DNA of 64,000 nucleotides from Monomorium pharaonis (Eukaryota > Arthropoda > Insecta > Hymenoptera > Formicidae): NCBI RefSeq assembly GCF_013373865.1, contig NC_050474.1, positions 4,005,561-4,069,560 on the forward strand, read 5' to 3'. The notes below the pieces were generated by a model. It was not told the DNA's origin and did not search any database. It worked only from the letters and a program-made list of their open reading frames with translations. Positions within the stretch are counted from its first letter, which is position 1, and each line of letters starts with the position of its first letter. This document shows, one piece after another, positions 28,301 through 41,692 of the stretch. The position numbers and the translations under genes were made by a program.

Positions 28301-28862
28301 GTCCCTTACTGTTATTTGCGACGCAAGATTTTGGCGACCCGAATCCTCAGCCGCTCATCCGAACAATTCTCATATACTCGAGTTACATTCGATATGGACT
28401 GGAATGTCTCTTAATGGCCATGTATGATTACGATAGACCGAGACTACCTTGCCCAAAGGAAGAGATATATTGTCATTTCAGTTCGCCGAAGGAAATAATG
28501 AAAGCGATAGGTAAGAATATATTGACCTGATTTCTTAAAGGTCACATAATTAATTCGTTCTGAAGACCATTACATTCTTACACACTGTATGTAGCAGCTT
28601 TTATATGCATTGCACTTATGATTTTTCGTAAGCTTCGAATATCTTGGTAATCTGTAAATTTATATGTGTGTATGTGTGTGTGTGTGTTGCAGGGGCGAAT
28701 TCACAGCCGAATTTTTGGTTGGATATATTTGCGCTTTTCATTATTTTATTTATTCTGAAGGGACTCTCATATTATCTACTGAGGCAGAAAGTGCAACCAA
28801 ACAAAGCTTTCCAGACGCTTTACAAAATCGGAAAAATGTTGAATAACCATTTTAATATGTGA
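15274..28862 (+). CDS. ABCG-family half-transporter, gene B (complete)
   Basis: Paralogue of gene A, 628 residues in 11 coding exons: 15274-15442, 22178-22292, 22800-22989, 24081-24226, 25634-25872, 26426-26616, 27123-27291, 27627-27727, 28035-28190, 28270-28510 and 28693-28862 (TGA). Every junction is GT-AG and keeps phase. Order: N-terminal tail, Walker [10 protein letters not shown] (exon 2), Q-loop YIMQEN, signature LSGGEKKR, Walker [10 protein letters not shown]-loop SVHTPSA, then about six membrane segments ending before a short cytoplasmic tail. The usual Gln after the H-loop His is Thr here, while gene A keeps IHQPS. The ATG at 15274 is the first Met of the exon and gives a normal ABCG length. 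The first intron is 6.7 kb and full of repeats. Expected to act as a homo- or heterodimer, and pairing with gene A is possible. Substrate unknown. Confidence 0.94.
16321..16463. repeat. Near-perfect 68-bp-arm hairpin in ABCG-B intron 1
   Basis: Left arm 16321-16388 and right arm 16396-16463 are reverse complements with a single visible mismatch, separated by 7 nt. Such good pairing suggests a young foldback or MITE, or a source of a double-stranded RNA stem if transcribed with the gene. Confidence 0.92.
16953..17101. repeat. Inverted-repeat element in ABCG-B intron 1
   Basis: The ends read CCTATAAAAATGTAATACTG and, on the right, CAGTATTACATTTTTATGAG before AAATAGG, so they pair over about 36 bp with a few changes. 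The spacer is about 75 bp. Probably a small MITE. Confidence 0.65.
17368..17480. repeat. Hairpin with about 48-bp arms in ABCG-B intron 1
   Basis: Arms 17368-17415 and 17429-17480 are reverse complements apart from a 4-base extra in the right arm and two or three changes. The loop is 13 nt. Confidence 0.85.
18170..18230. repeat. (CA)n microsatellite
   Basis: About 60 bases of CA dinucleotides in intron 1 of ABCG gene B. Confidence 0.95.
19268..19317. repeat. (CT)n microsatellite
   Basis: About 50 bases of CT dinucleotides in intron 1 of ABCG gene B. A 39-bp tandem duplication (ending AGTGACATAAAAGTCAAAGTA) lies just before it, near 19092-19162. Confidence 0.95.
21239..21630. mobile_element. 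Outer MITE interrupted by a second element
   Basis: The left end reads CACACGATACGATTTTTCATGCTAG (21247 on), and the right end carries its reverse complement with one or two changes (about 21597-21623). The inner parts of the arms also match (GATTGG near 21303-21308 against CCAATC near 21560). A second inverted-repeat element (21310-21544) sits in the middle. Confidence 0.75.
21310..21544. mobile_element. Inner TA-flanked MITE with CACGGA termini
   Basis: The element starts CACGGAAAAAATTTTCTC and ends as its complement in TCCGTG. It is flanked on each side by TA, the target duplication of mariner-type DNA transposons. The arms are about 70 bp and reach CTCGAG on each side. The centre (about 21402-21474) has four degenerate copies of a roughly 20-bp AGTAAAATTTACTAAAA unit. 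No coding capacity. Confidence 0.85.
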
Positions 28863-29169
28863 TCATTTGTTATATGCTTTATTTTCTTAGGTACCATGAC
28901 GTGTCGACATTATACGCTTGATGCTTTCTAAACAAATAAAATGCATTCTAGAAATGTGGATTTGAAATGTATTCGTGACGGGGATACAAAATTGTCAATA
29001 CAACGCTATTTCAAACGTGATATTAATTATAACTAAAAGAAGAAAATAGAATAAAATTTGTAAAAATAAAATAGATAATTACAAGTATACAATTTTTGTT
29101 AAATAAAAGAATGAATAAGTTATGTCCTTATTTATCATCACACCTCAAAAAATATTATATAAGTATCTA

Positions 29170-29180
29170 TTATATATATA

Positions 29181-29232
<52 letters not shown>
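29170..29232. repeat. (TA)n microsatellite
   Basis: About 60 bases of alternating TA with one short interruption. Confidence 0.95.
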
Positions 29233-29240
<8 letters not shown>

Positions 29241-29721
29241 AAAGATATTTTTACAAAATTTGTTATAAAAATATTAAATTCAATATTGCTTGATATACAC
29301 AGTTTGCGTTACAATGTTCATCGTGAAAAAAAGGTATACTGCCATCTAATGCCACTACTCTATATGAGTGTTAATATGCATATTCGATTATAATTAGCAA
29401 AAAATTTTCTAATAATCTAACTTGATACTGGCAACAATAGCACGATCATTTATCGTTAGGCACGTGTTATGTATGTACAGTACATCATAAGATAACGAGA
29501 GAAATATTCGATCAGCGATAATGTTGATTAACGATATTAATCGATCTGATGCGTAGTCATTATGTTGATATATTAATTTCAACACATTTTTTATTCTTAC
29601 TCTTACATTAATATATTTTTGAACAAAATGTATCCTTAATGTTATAAATACTCTTTAAATTCGTAATAATTATTGTTCAAATCAGAAATAATTATATTTT
29701 ATCTAATTATTTAAATTCAGC

Positions 29722-29885
29722 CTGTCCAAATTCAGCTCATGAGCTGAACGCGCTTCCACTTCTCCGTCGTAAATGTATATTCTTTTGTCGTTAAAGCGAT
29801 ATGCGCGTCTATCCTTTTTTATTTATTCTCCGTCTCACTCTATCGAGCGGAGAGGTGGAAGCGCTTGCGAGTTGAGTTTGGACAG
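29722..29885. mobile_element. GC-rich inverted-repeat element (MITE-like)
   Basis: The left end CTGTCCAAATTCAGCTC and the right end GAGTTGAGTTTGGACAG are an inverted pair. The match continues inward through CGCTTCCACTTCTCCG against CGGAGAGGTGGAAGCG, giving arms of about 40-45 bp around a 75-bp centre. It is richer in GC than its flanks, which suggests insertion. Confidence 0.8.
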
Positions 29886-30307
29886 ATCTGGTTTAAATAT
29901 TCAGAAACAATTATTACTTAACGTGATCGATTATATAAAAATATGTCATAATATAAAAATTATTCCTCTAAAATTTCTTGTACAAAGCTTAAATTATTTC
30001 GTGTGTAATATTAGACGCAATTAAATTTAATTTAACGCTCGGGTTTCGCTTGAGAAAAAGTCACTACTTTATTAGAAATATATACGTGGCAGTGTAAATA
30101 CAGGTGCGCTGACACACGACCGTTCGAACTAGCAACAAGATCAGGTAAGAAATACCATCTGTTCAGACAACAGATGTAAAGAACGTTAAAGATGGAGGTG
30201 GTAACTGTGAAAAAGGTGGGAGCACTAAGTGCCTTTAATTCCGTTGCTCTCTTGGAGTCAGCCTTCACTCTCTCTCTGCATGGAACGATTACTCACTTCC
30301 TACTAGG

Positions 30308-31696
30308 ATGCTCAAGTATAGCGTAGCATTATGTATTGTCTTGGTTTATCTACTGTGCGTCACGCATGGGTGAGTAAAACGATGTACGATATAACGTAAC
30401 GAAAGCATCATAAAATGAATTGTTTGAAATATTGTGTAAATATTACGTAATTTGTTGGATAAACGCACAGTGATAACTGAAGATAAAATGTATTACGTTA
30501 GCACACCTGCGTACGTATACGTGCAGATGTTAACGAGTGTTATTAACATTGCTAAATAAAAATTCGATATAAATATTTACCGATTCTATTAATATTCTAT
30601 CGATCAAAATTCTACCAATGCAGCGCACATGTGTAACTTTCAGTCATTTTAATTAATTAAATCACACGCGAGACAAGCTATTCTTTGGCTTAATCGAGAA
30701 ATCACGTAAATATTCTAATTAATCTATTACATTTTTCAGATATAGATCCTAAATCAATATAGTTTTCAATTTCAATAAATATAATTCTAAAATTTAAGTG
30801 GCACAAATAATCCTGACGATAATAAGAAAAAAAACAATTTTTGTTTCATTTAGCTACAACAGAAGAACTGATTTCCAGAATCCCAGGTTCCTAACAAGAA
30901 AGACAAGGCCAAAATCTAATGAATTTGATGCCTTGATATTTACTCAGCGATGGCCGTTGACAGCTTGTTTCGTATGGAAAAACAATTCCGAAACACACAG
31001 TTGCTCGTTACCTAAGCGTGAAGAATGGACCATCCACGGAATTTGGCCTACAAAATACAACACAATGGGCCCTCAGTTTTGTAACAATTCGTTAAAATTT
31101 AATGCAAGCACTCTAGCACCTATAGAAAGTGAATTAAAAGAAAACTGGATCGATATCCAGAAAGGATCACACCCTTATTCGTTCTGGAAACACGAGTGGA
31201 ATAAACATGGCACTTGTGCAGTCACAGTAAAAGCTTTAAACAATGAATTTAATTATTTCCAAGTAGCTTTGAAATTACTTGATAAGTACAACATGATAGA
31301 TGTACTTTCAAAAGCAAATATTTTACCAGGTAATAAATATATGGTACAACAAATATTTATGGGAATTCAAAAAGTATTGAACAAAAAAGGACAAATAATG
31401 TGTGTCGTTGATAAGGTAAATGACAAAATTATTTTAATATAAAGATTATTTGAATTGTTTCTTTATAAATATAAAAGAAATCTAAAAATATAAAAATAAT
31501 CATAAATTTAACTATAAATTTACTTTACTTTTTTTAGAATGGTGAATCGTACGTAGTTGAGATAAGGATTTGTTTTGACAAGACATTACAATTGATAGAC
31601 TGTGATGGCATACATAATTTCCCTACAAATTGTAATAGAAACAAAGAGATAATATATCCTAGTCGTGTGCCATATTATAATGTCAGACAGACATAA
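30308..31696 (+). CDS. Secreted ribonuclease T2
   Basis: Acid endoribonuclease of the RNase T2 family, cutting single-stranded RNA in lysosomes or outside the cell. Three exons (30308-30369, 30854-31415, 31538-31696) give 260 residues with consistent phase. The first exon encodes a signal peptide (MLKYSVALCIVLVYLLCVTHG). Both catalytic segments are present: CAS I as WTIHGIWP with its His, and CAS II as FWKHEWNKHGTCA with Glu and His. Several Cys for the family's disulphides and three possible N-glycosylation sites (NNS, NNS, NAS) are visible. The length is typical of animal RNase T2. The ATG is chosen because it directly heads the signal peptide and ends in a strong GTGAGT donor. Confidence 0.93.
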
Positions 31697-32155
31697 CGGT
31701 AGTATTAAAATCATTATTTATGTATGCGCGCGCGTGTTGTGTGTGTGTGTCAATTAAATAAAATTAAAGAATATCACATTACATATACAGATCCATTTCA
31801 AAATAATTTATCATAAGAAATCAACAATGAATCTTTATACGAGTTTAACGGTATGATATTTAATATAAACGTTCTTAATAATATTAAATAAAATAATATT
31901 AGAAATATAATTCTCAAATCGAGATGTGTTATCATAATTTCAAGATTAAATATAATATCTACAAATACGGTTTAGAGAAACGTAAAAATAAAAAGCAAAT
32001 ACGAACGTAATTGTGGTTGAAAATTACAAGAGCATTAAAATTTTCAAATTTTTCGTTATTTAAATTTTTAATCATAGCGTTATTTTTTATATTCACGAAT
32101 ATTCATTATCAAGAAACAGACTACAGAAAAGTCATTTTCAGAAATTGAATAGAAT

Positions 32156-32216
<61 letters not shown>

Positions 32217-32348
32217 TATATATCACATACTATGAGTTTGTATCGTTTATAATAAAGAATATCACTATATTAGAGTGAATGTCTTATAATTAATCTGTAT
32301 AATATACATTAATATTTTTGCTTACAAATTAGGGCATTACTGGCTACA
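31697..32348. other. Convergent 3' interval with TA microsatellite
   Basis: The 3' flanks of RNase T2 (+) and the UBXN1-like gene (-) meet here. It holds a GC/GT-repeat patch near 31728-31751 and a TA microsatellite at about 32158-32222. No other gene is visible. Confidence 0.75.
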
Positions 32349-33970
32349 TCATTCCATCTTCTTTTGAACGATCACGACTGCTGAGGGTACTAGGCCTGTA
32401 AATAAAACAAGAACTTTGTACTATCTTCTTCATGAAAAATTTTTTATATGTTAATTGTGATTATTTAATCACAATTACGATGATACTATCACATTATAAT
32501 TGATAAAATTGCACAATTAATTAATAAATTTGTACTATAGAAATTATCGCAAATTGTATATGTGTGTGTGTGTGACAATGTATATAACAATAAATTAACA
32601 GTATACAGCATACCTAATACATCCAATGGCGTATCGTAATCCTCATCTGTAAATACCTTCTTGGGAAATGTTGTCATTAGCTGGAAGGGATCGTTACCGT
32701 CTGTCCTGTTCATTTCAATAAACAGTCTCACCGCGGATAATTGTTCCTTGCTTCCGAAGCTTTGTGTCAAGGTTTGGCCATTGGTAAGCCTAAGCTAAAA
32801 ATGTAACCATTTAAGAAACAGATGGTCCATATATTTTTATGTATCTTATGTAGTATCTGATATTAATACTTGAAGCCTAGTCTCGGTGTAATCCTTCCTA
32901 TGATGCGTAGACGTGGACGAAGATGTTACGGATAATGGGGCCAAAGTGGTATTAACTGGTTGACTGCTTTCAGCAGCCGCTTTAGCTCGTCGCGCTGCTT
33001 TATCGGCTTCAATTTGCGCTCGAACTCTCTGTTTTGCTTCCTTTTCCTCTGCTTTCTCTCGTTTTCTTTGCTCCAGAAGCTTCTGCATCTCCAACTCTTC
33101 TAATCTTTAACATGCACATAAATAAAATATAGATTTACATATACTCTCTGATTATTGATTTTGTTACTTAGGTTTTTTACTTTTTTCTGGCTTCAGACAT
33201 TTCCTTTCCTGATCGTATCCTATTCTTTTCTCTTTCAAATGCATCTTTCTTTTCCTGTTCTTCTCTCTCCTTCCTTTTCTGCTTCAACTTTTCTTCTAGC
33301 ATCTTTAATTGCTCCCGCTTCTCCTCTTCAGTAAGTGGCTTTTTCTCCTCTGTGCTTTCAGAAAATCTATCATGCCCAGACTTTGTAGCATGGAACTCAA
33401 CTTCTAAGTTAGATTTAAAGAGTTTTCCACATCTACAGAATAAAAGAAAAACACATCTTTTAACGTAACCATGATATTCCATATGAAAACGTAGTGTGTC
33501 AATCCTAATATAAGTGCCTATATACTTCGGCGTTTAAAAGTCTTATCCTTGCAAATCAACATACACGTCGCACTTCATAGATTTGGCCGTTTCAGTAGTG
33601 GATACCGGTTGACTGCTAGCTCCGGCGACGCTGTCCTGCGTGTCGGTAGCTAGCGCCGGAGCACTCTCGCCTACGGAGGGTTCTGGCGCGGGTTCCGCCT
33701 CGTCGGAATGGGCCAGCAGCCTATAATTAAAAAAAAAAAGAGCGTCACAAAGCGACAAGAGCGGCAACTTTTTTTCGCTTACCATTCCATCGCCGGCTCC
33801 ACACCTTTGTTACCGGTGATCTCCAGAGCCTTTTCACTGTAACACAAAACCGTCGTCGAACCATCAACGTAGGTTAGGACTCGTGACGTCGTGGTGTTTT
33901 ATCTATAAACTTACGCTTTGGACATACTGAAACCCATGTCCACGAGGATGTCTATCACGCCCGACGACAT
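32349..33970 (-). CDS. UBXN1: UBX domain-containing protein 1-like (UBA, C2H2 finger, UBX)
   Basis: Adaptor of the p97/VCP ATPase that binds ubiquitinated proteins. Seven exons on the minus strand: 33970-33915, 33836-33783, 33720-33565, 33432-33181, 33104-32870, 32794-32614 and 32395-32349, giving 326 residues with all phases consistent. The N-terminus is a UBA domain (IDILVDMGFS to ITGNKGVEPAMEWLL). Next come an acidic, Pro/Ala-rich linker and a C2H2 finger formed across the exon 3/4 junction (CDVCGKLF to HATKSGH). Then comes a long charged coiled coil rich in K, E and R. The C-terminal UBX domain runs from RLQLRLTNGQTLTQ to VVIVQKK. The loop that is FPR in many UBX proteins reads FPKKVF. 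Human UBXN1, as I recall it, lacks the finger. Confidence 0.92.
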
Positions 33971-35123
33971 TTTGCGCTGTTTGTTGCCACGCTTGGCGAC
34001 TGTACCCTAAAAGAAAATCCTTTCAAGTCCTTTCGGACACCGCCGTACAAAAGTTAAATGTCACGTCGAATCGACGCGCTACTTATACTCCGAACTCCGA
34101 CGCAAGCTTGAATCGCACGAGTCATGCGAGATGGCGACAGGCTCACGAGCACGATTTTAAATTTCGGAGTAAAAAAACGGGGGTTTAATAACTTTTTGCA
34201 AATAACAAAATCACAATATTTATTATAAATATATATTTTTGTTATAATATTAATTGTTAATAACAAACGGTAAAATCGTAATAAAACATTCAATAGATCA
34301 TTATTGTATACCTGTAACACTCAATTATTATATACCTGTAATCGTCTACATTAGATTTTGTACAAAAGGCATTTATCTTGCAATAAAATATGAAATGTAA
34401 GCTCGGAATCTTTCTGTAATAAAGCTTTATTTCTCTTGTATCGGGAAAAGGAATACACACCTGCAAATTAAACTTCACATATGGACGCAATGCTTTTTAT
34501 TTTTGCATTAAATATCGTTTACATTCAACAAAAACATTTAAGCGTTTTTGTAATACATCTTCAAATCTTTAATATAATAAGACACTGGAGAATAAACTAA
34601 TGACACTAAAGATAAAAAATTAAAAATAGAACAGACAAAATGTGTACGCATGCAGGAAAGAACACGTATAAATGTCACGAAAGCATTTAAATAAAATATC
34701 AAATACATTGCGTTAAAGTCTGTATTAAAATCGAAACAGGAATTTAAAATTGCTACTCATGTAACGTATAAATGTTCAATCAAAGAATAATTCAGCATAA
34801 AATACATCTTAAGATGTTCTGAACGAGACTTGGTAGAGCAAATTAAAGTGGTAGCTTCATCTAGCTTTCTCGAATTAGTTGTTGATAAAAAAGAAGATAA
34901 TGTTCACAAATCTGGATTCATGAAGATAATAAAATAACAAGAAAGCTTATGATGATTTAAACGTTTGTTATCAAACTCTACATTTTCTTATCTTCGGGCC
35001 CACGTAAAATCTAGCTTTATCGTGCTGATTTGTAAGGACATTCGTTTTTCTTTCTCTGATTGTTTCACAAAACAAAGACATGTCTCTAAAGTTGTAGTTA
35101 AAAGTTATAAACGTGTAATAAAT
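33971..35123. other. Interval between UBXN1-like and H2A.X genes
   Basis: Both neighbours are on the minus strand, so the right part should hold the 3' untranslated region of H2A.X and the left 150 bases the GC-richer promoter of the UBXN1-like gene. No further coding exon is supported. Confidence 0.65.
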
Positions 35124-36421
<1,298 letters not shown>

Positions 36422-37801
36422 GTCTTCGCTGCGTTAAGTCCTCTTGCGCGTTTGCTTTTTTCTCACGTAAAGGGGGGACGGGGAGGGCGAGATAGATAGG
36501 AAGATGGGTTCACACACCGACACGCCAACACCGAGCGCTGAAAGCCGAATGAAGCCGCGGCCCGCGCAACCACGACGGTCGCGCGCATGCACCGTCAGAT
36601 ATTTTGGCGGCGATCGCTCGTTTGCGCGGGAACGACCGACGATCGCAGACGGCTGGACACATTTCGTCTCGAAAGTCGAAAGTCCCTGCAACGAAGAAAC
36701 GTCACTAGACAGGGGACGACTGGAGACATTAAAATGACTTCAACTCAACCAGTTTTAATTGATAAAACCTCAATTAACCTATTTCTATGTATAAATATGA
36801 ACTTTAACCTTAGTTTATTATTTATCTTTTTTTAGTATTGTAAAATTAGAAAAACAATAAAAATTTAAATCGAATTTAAATATGCATAAATAAAAAAAAT
36901 TTAAAGCTAAATTTCTAATTGTGCAAGTTAAATTTAATATTTTTTCTTATGTTAAACATTTAATAATTGATCTATTACCATTGATAAAATAATATAAGTA
37001 TTATTTGATAAAAGTTATAGCAAATTACTTGATTAATTGCTAGTTAACTTATCTCGTTTATAATAAATTATCCTACACAACTCTGATCTTTTTGTCCATA
37101 TACCAGGAATAATACATCTTCACACTTAGAATAGTTTGTATATTTTTTCACTCGTTTTTTGTAGGGAAAAATAAGGAAAAGAACATAATTTTAAAACAAA
37201 GGAGATAAAATAAACCTCTTCAAATGTGTATAAACGTCAATTATTGCGAAATCTGATTTAATTTTGTCCTTTGTCGATTGGACATAATCGATAACTTCTA
37301 ATTTACAATTGTATCAGTATAGAATCGAATTAAAAAAATATATATATGTATACAGTTGTCTACAGCACGTAACATCGAGTCCCTTAAGTTAAACTAGAAC
37401 TTACGCAAGACTAGTAATTATTTTGATGTCAAGAATCAACAGTCCTAGTTTACATATTTACCTGTTTTGTTTTATCTTACTTAAAAAGAATCACGCAAGA
37501 AAGTCATTTTTCACAATGCGTCACAATTCCTCTCACAAAGTTAGAGACAACATTAACATAATATATATTCGTTTTCAAATTAATAATATTCAAACTGTGT
37601 GACACAGAATAATTATTTTAATATAGTATAACTATTATAATGTTAGTTTATCATAATAATTCATCTTATGCGTCCATCCTAAATTGCTACTGTATCTTAC
37701 GAATCTCGGGACTTGTAAAACTTATTTGCATTGTCGTGATTATTGGCGTTTGCGTTTACGCGAGTGAATTAACAATAGTCGTTAACACATTTCGTCGAAA
37801 G
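36422..37801. other. H2A.X promoter region and TCAIM 3' flank
   Basis: 36430-36720 is CpG-rich and lies directly upstream of the minus-strand H2A.X start, so it is its probable promoter and 5' leader. Reading frames on the plus strand there are shadows of base composition. From about 36740 the sequence turns AT-rich and should include the 3' untranslated region of the TCAIM gene, which ends at 37802. Confidence 0.65.
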
Positions 37802-40800
37802 TTAGAATTTCCAATCCCATGGCACACAAAGAACGCCGTCACTCATAACGGAATAATAATGAGTAACCCAGAGCATTACACCTTCGAGCGCCGGTGCTAG
37901 ATCCTTTTTGTGCAAAAGCAATCGTTCGCAGCACTGTATCATTAGATCAGGAGTGATGCTGTCATCCTTGTTAAGAGCAGCTAAACCCAATTCCTTGATG
38001 GTCTTACGATGAAGTTCTCGCTCTACATGCTTTATGCTAACAAACATGCACAAGTATAGTAATAACGGCTGGACTAATCTAAACTTAATCTGTGAGAAAT
38101 CCAAGGTAACTTACTTATTATAATGAAACAATCTTTTCGTCGCTTCCTCCAAGTTTTCCGTAATAAAATTCACCAAGAGAAAGCTCGGACACGACGATGG
38201 CACGATGAATTGTCCGGTCGGCGACAACATTAAAGGACCTGCTTCGCTATAAGAAATGCATTAAGTCATTTGCATAGGATTCAAAATCATCCACAATTTA
38301 TATAGCGATACTAACGCTTCGATGACGATTTCGTACGCCGATAGACTGGCCGGCCAAGAATTTGGGTATTTTCTTTTGCCACGATAATCCGAGAGCGTGG
38401 TTGTAAGTTGTCGCAGCTGTTGCTCATACTGGCCAACCATTACCTTAGGCATGAATTTCCTGCACATATAGAGCACCCTGAGCCTTACCATAACTCAAAT
38501 AATATGATGTATTACGCACCGTCGACCGACTTTAATGTCGAGGAGCACTTGAGATACTGCCTTTTCAAACGCCGGCAATTTCAACAATACCGCATCGTGT
38601 TTTCTTACATTCTTTATTAGCTGCAAAAGACAAAGAAGTTTAATACATTTGGAGACACCAATAGAATTGTTTCATTTTCAACTTACGTCGAGCCAATTAT
38701 GCCTGACTTCCCCAGAATTTAGCATAACATTGCCTTCCAAACTAATACCAGTGTCGTTTGCAAACACGAGAGTGCGATTCCTTAATACCTCCATCGATTC
38801 TGGATGATGCTCAGCCAATGCTTGAAAGGCCAATAAGCAACCACGATAATGAGCGATATTCCAACCACAGTCCCATACGATATCTTTTAAACCCAATTCA
38901 CTGCATAATACTCTTTCTAGTTTCTCAACCTCCTCTCTCACTGGTCTACATGCCTCCAGTTTAACATGTACTTCATTGATGTGTTTGTCCAGATATGCTC
39001 TAATAAAATACATATAGAAATATAATAATAAGCAATACTTAGTATTTTAAACATATTTCAATATTATATTTACTTCAATGTATCGGGTTCCGTATTAATC
39101 TTGCGTTTCATAATAATCGACGCGTAAATAGGATCATCTTCCAATTCCGAAAAGTCTACCCTTTCTCCAGAATATGTGCGTTGCCAAAATCTGGATTTGT
39201 GCTTTGTGACAGAAGGCTTTGGCTCCTCGATTTTGTCGACGAATGTTGTAGGTAAATTGCATGTTTTCAAAATGGAAAGTATCGTTTGTCTCAAATCCTT
39301 TTCTTCCAACTGTATTTTAACAAGCGTGAATTTACCTGCCTTCACGTCTTTTCCTTCTTTTGATCGCAGATAAAAGGGCAAGATGGTCGGTCGTATAGGT
39401 CGCTTCTGTTGCAGAGTTTCCAAGATTGAACTCAATTGTTTCAGAGAGTTTTCATTCACTGTCTGTAAATAATAAATCGTTAATAACATTGATAATATCT
39501 AATACACTGTCTGCATTAATTAAAAATAATTATAATATAACGTCTCGCTAAAGATTTATTTTATGAAAAAAAAAAAAAAACTTGACGCAACATTACCGCG
39601 TTTTTAGATTAAAAGTAAAAGAAAAAAAAAATATCCATGCAAAGTGTTCATAAAAATTGTAAAATTGCTTTTTACGATATAAATTCATGAGACAATGTGA
39701 TACAAATATCTGATATCGTTCATAACATTATCTGATATCGTTCGAATATGATAACGGAATGTAATTGATCACAATCAAACATCAAAGAATATAAACGATA
39801 AAATATACTATTTTGCTTTTCAAGTGCTTTTTAAATTATGCAGATTCTGATTTTCCAAGGGGCAGACTTTGATCGAATTCTTTCATCTTGTTTAATAATT
39901 TTTATTAGCAATTCGCTTAATCAATTGTCCTAATTCAGTTTTACAACTTAATTTAATCGGAGTTTAATTATATTTTATATAAAACAAATTCTTCTATTGG
40001 ATACTGATAATTACATTTCAGTTAAAATAATTTGTGAAATTACACCTTATAAAAAAATAGCTAGAGTATAGTATTTCTGTTAATAGTTCATGCTTGTAAG
40101 TATTTGACAATTAAAACTTAAGAAGAAAACTAATTTATATTCACATGATTCCTTTATCAGTTCAATAGAACATATCAATAAGACTGAATATTTCAAGTAT
40201 TTTATATTTAAATAATTAAAAAGAACTAATAACTTGTAATTTTAAGAATTTCGACAATTTTCTTACTAGAATTCTCAGAGTTTTAATTTACATTTCTTCT
40301 TATATTTAATAAAAAAAATTTTTAATCCACAATGCTTTTTTATTATTTTTCCTCAACTCTCGGTTAATGATCTGTCTAAATTAAGTTGTCATGCTTAAAA
40401 AATATTTACATACGAGTCTCAAGTTCTCAAGTCGTAACTAGTATATTAATCAAACACACACGCGCAGGGCCGCGTTTATCACAATTAATTACACAGTTTC
40501 CGACAGTGTTGAAATAAAGCAAAAAGAAAATATAATTTAATTAAAAATTAGATTTATAAAAAAAATTGATCCAGCAGAAAATACGTATATTCTACAATTG
40601 AAATGAATATTTTCTCAAATTTTCTCGAAATTTAACGATATGTATCCCATTCATTTAATTTCCAATCGATTCTTTCGTAAACAAACGTCGTTAATGACGT
40701 TAATTGCGGTACTCCGCGATTATTTCCTTTCTCAGACGAGAGCAAATTTGAAAAAAGTTGATTGTTTCCACAACATGTTTCGCGATCCCACAATGCGGCC

Positions 40801-41692
40801 CTGCTCGCGCGCAAATAATTATCTCGCTGATAAAACGACGCAAACATTCGAGTGCGTGGTACGACAGAGAATTTTTATTCCGACTGCCGGAGAACAACCT
40901 TGCACGACGCACGTGCACCGCGCTCGTCCAAAGATCGCGCCGCGCTTAATTCCATCACGAACGCGAGGCGACAAGTTTTCGCGCGTCTAAAAATAATGCC
41001 GTTCACCGCTCATTCGCTCGTGTTCGCTATCACGCCACCGATTGCTTTGACAACGGCGTGCATCGTGCATGACCCGTGCCCTTGAGGAGGAGAGACGAGG
41101 TGGTTGACGGATGGTGATTCACACGGTCAAGAGAGAGAAAACCAAACAAATAAAAATACAACAAACACGTGGCGCAAACACTGCGTTGTACTTCTTTTTG
41201 TTACACTCTGTTCCCTGCACCTGTGTTATCTTTATCCTTTCCCTCATTCCAACGTCCGTGAATGCAGTTCGAAAGCTTTCTAAATGCTCGAGAAAAAATG
41301 TACATACGATACCTCGACTGTCTCTGGCCGCGTGCCTCGTCTCGCTTATACGTTTTACATTTTATATAAAAAAGATACAAATGCACAAATTCGCAAGATC
41401 TGCAGAAAGAAAGAAGAAGAAGAAAATTGTATGGAAATGCGCGAATGGAATTGTTTTACGCATATAAAAGAGTTTACGAAGCTAGTCGTTACGATATCGT
41501 GATCTATGTTGACCGTACGGTATGACACTCATTCCAGAGTAGCGAGCATTCGTCTGAGGGTTCAGGCCAATCCTTACCCTCTGCGTGGGATACTGGCCGA
41601 ACAGGTCGGGATGAACGGTGAAATAGAAGGGCCGCAACGCGGTGGACACCTCGCCGGTACTCAGGGCCCTCACCGCGTCCCTCCTGCAAAAG
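37802..41692 (-). CDS. TCAIM: TCAIM-like mitochondrial protein (DUF4460/DUF4461), start exon unresolved
   Basis: Homologue of vertebrate T-cell activation inhibitor, mitochondrial. Its role in insects is unknown. Exons on the minus strand: 41692-41578, 39462-39074, 38999-38687, 38620-38520, 38459-38316, 38246-38115 and 38036-37802 (TAA), about 475 residues with phase kept throughout. The N-terminal part reads RALSTGEVSTALRPFYFTVH then PDLFGQYPTQR, continuing in VNENSLKQLSS (DUF4460). The C-terminus ends YYSVMSDGVLCVPWDWKF, close to the human ending. The frame of the first exon stays open upstream to a TAA near 41755 without any ATG. A good acceptor (CGACAG) lies at 41697-41693, so the start and the mitochondrial presequence must come from another exon, probably in the CpG-rich region to the right. 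The 2.1-kb first intron carries a CpG-rich patch at about 40,760-41,100. Confidence 0.9.

Larger units (their letters stand above)
28863..30307. other. Interval between ABCG gene B and RNase T2
   Basis: AT-rich sequence probably holding the 3' untranslated region of gene B, with AATAAA at about 28936. It also carries a TA microsatellite (29170-29232) and a hairpin element (29722-29885). The 200 bases before 30308 probably hold the RNase T2 promoter. Confidence 0.6.

Noticed and set aside
36504..36835. Two plus-strand frames in CpG-rich DNA
   Set aside because: GC-rich promoter sequence has few stops. No known domain or splice structure.
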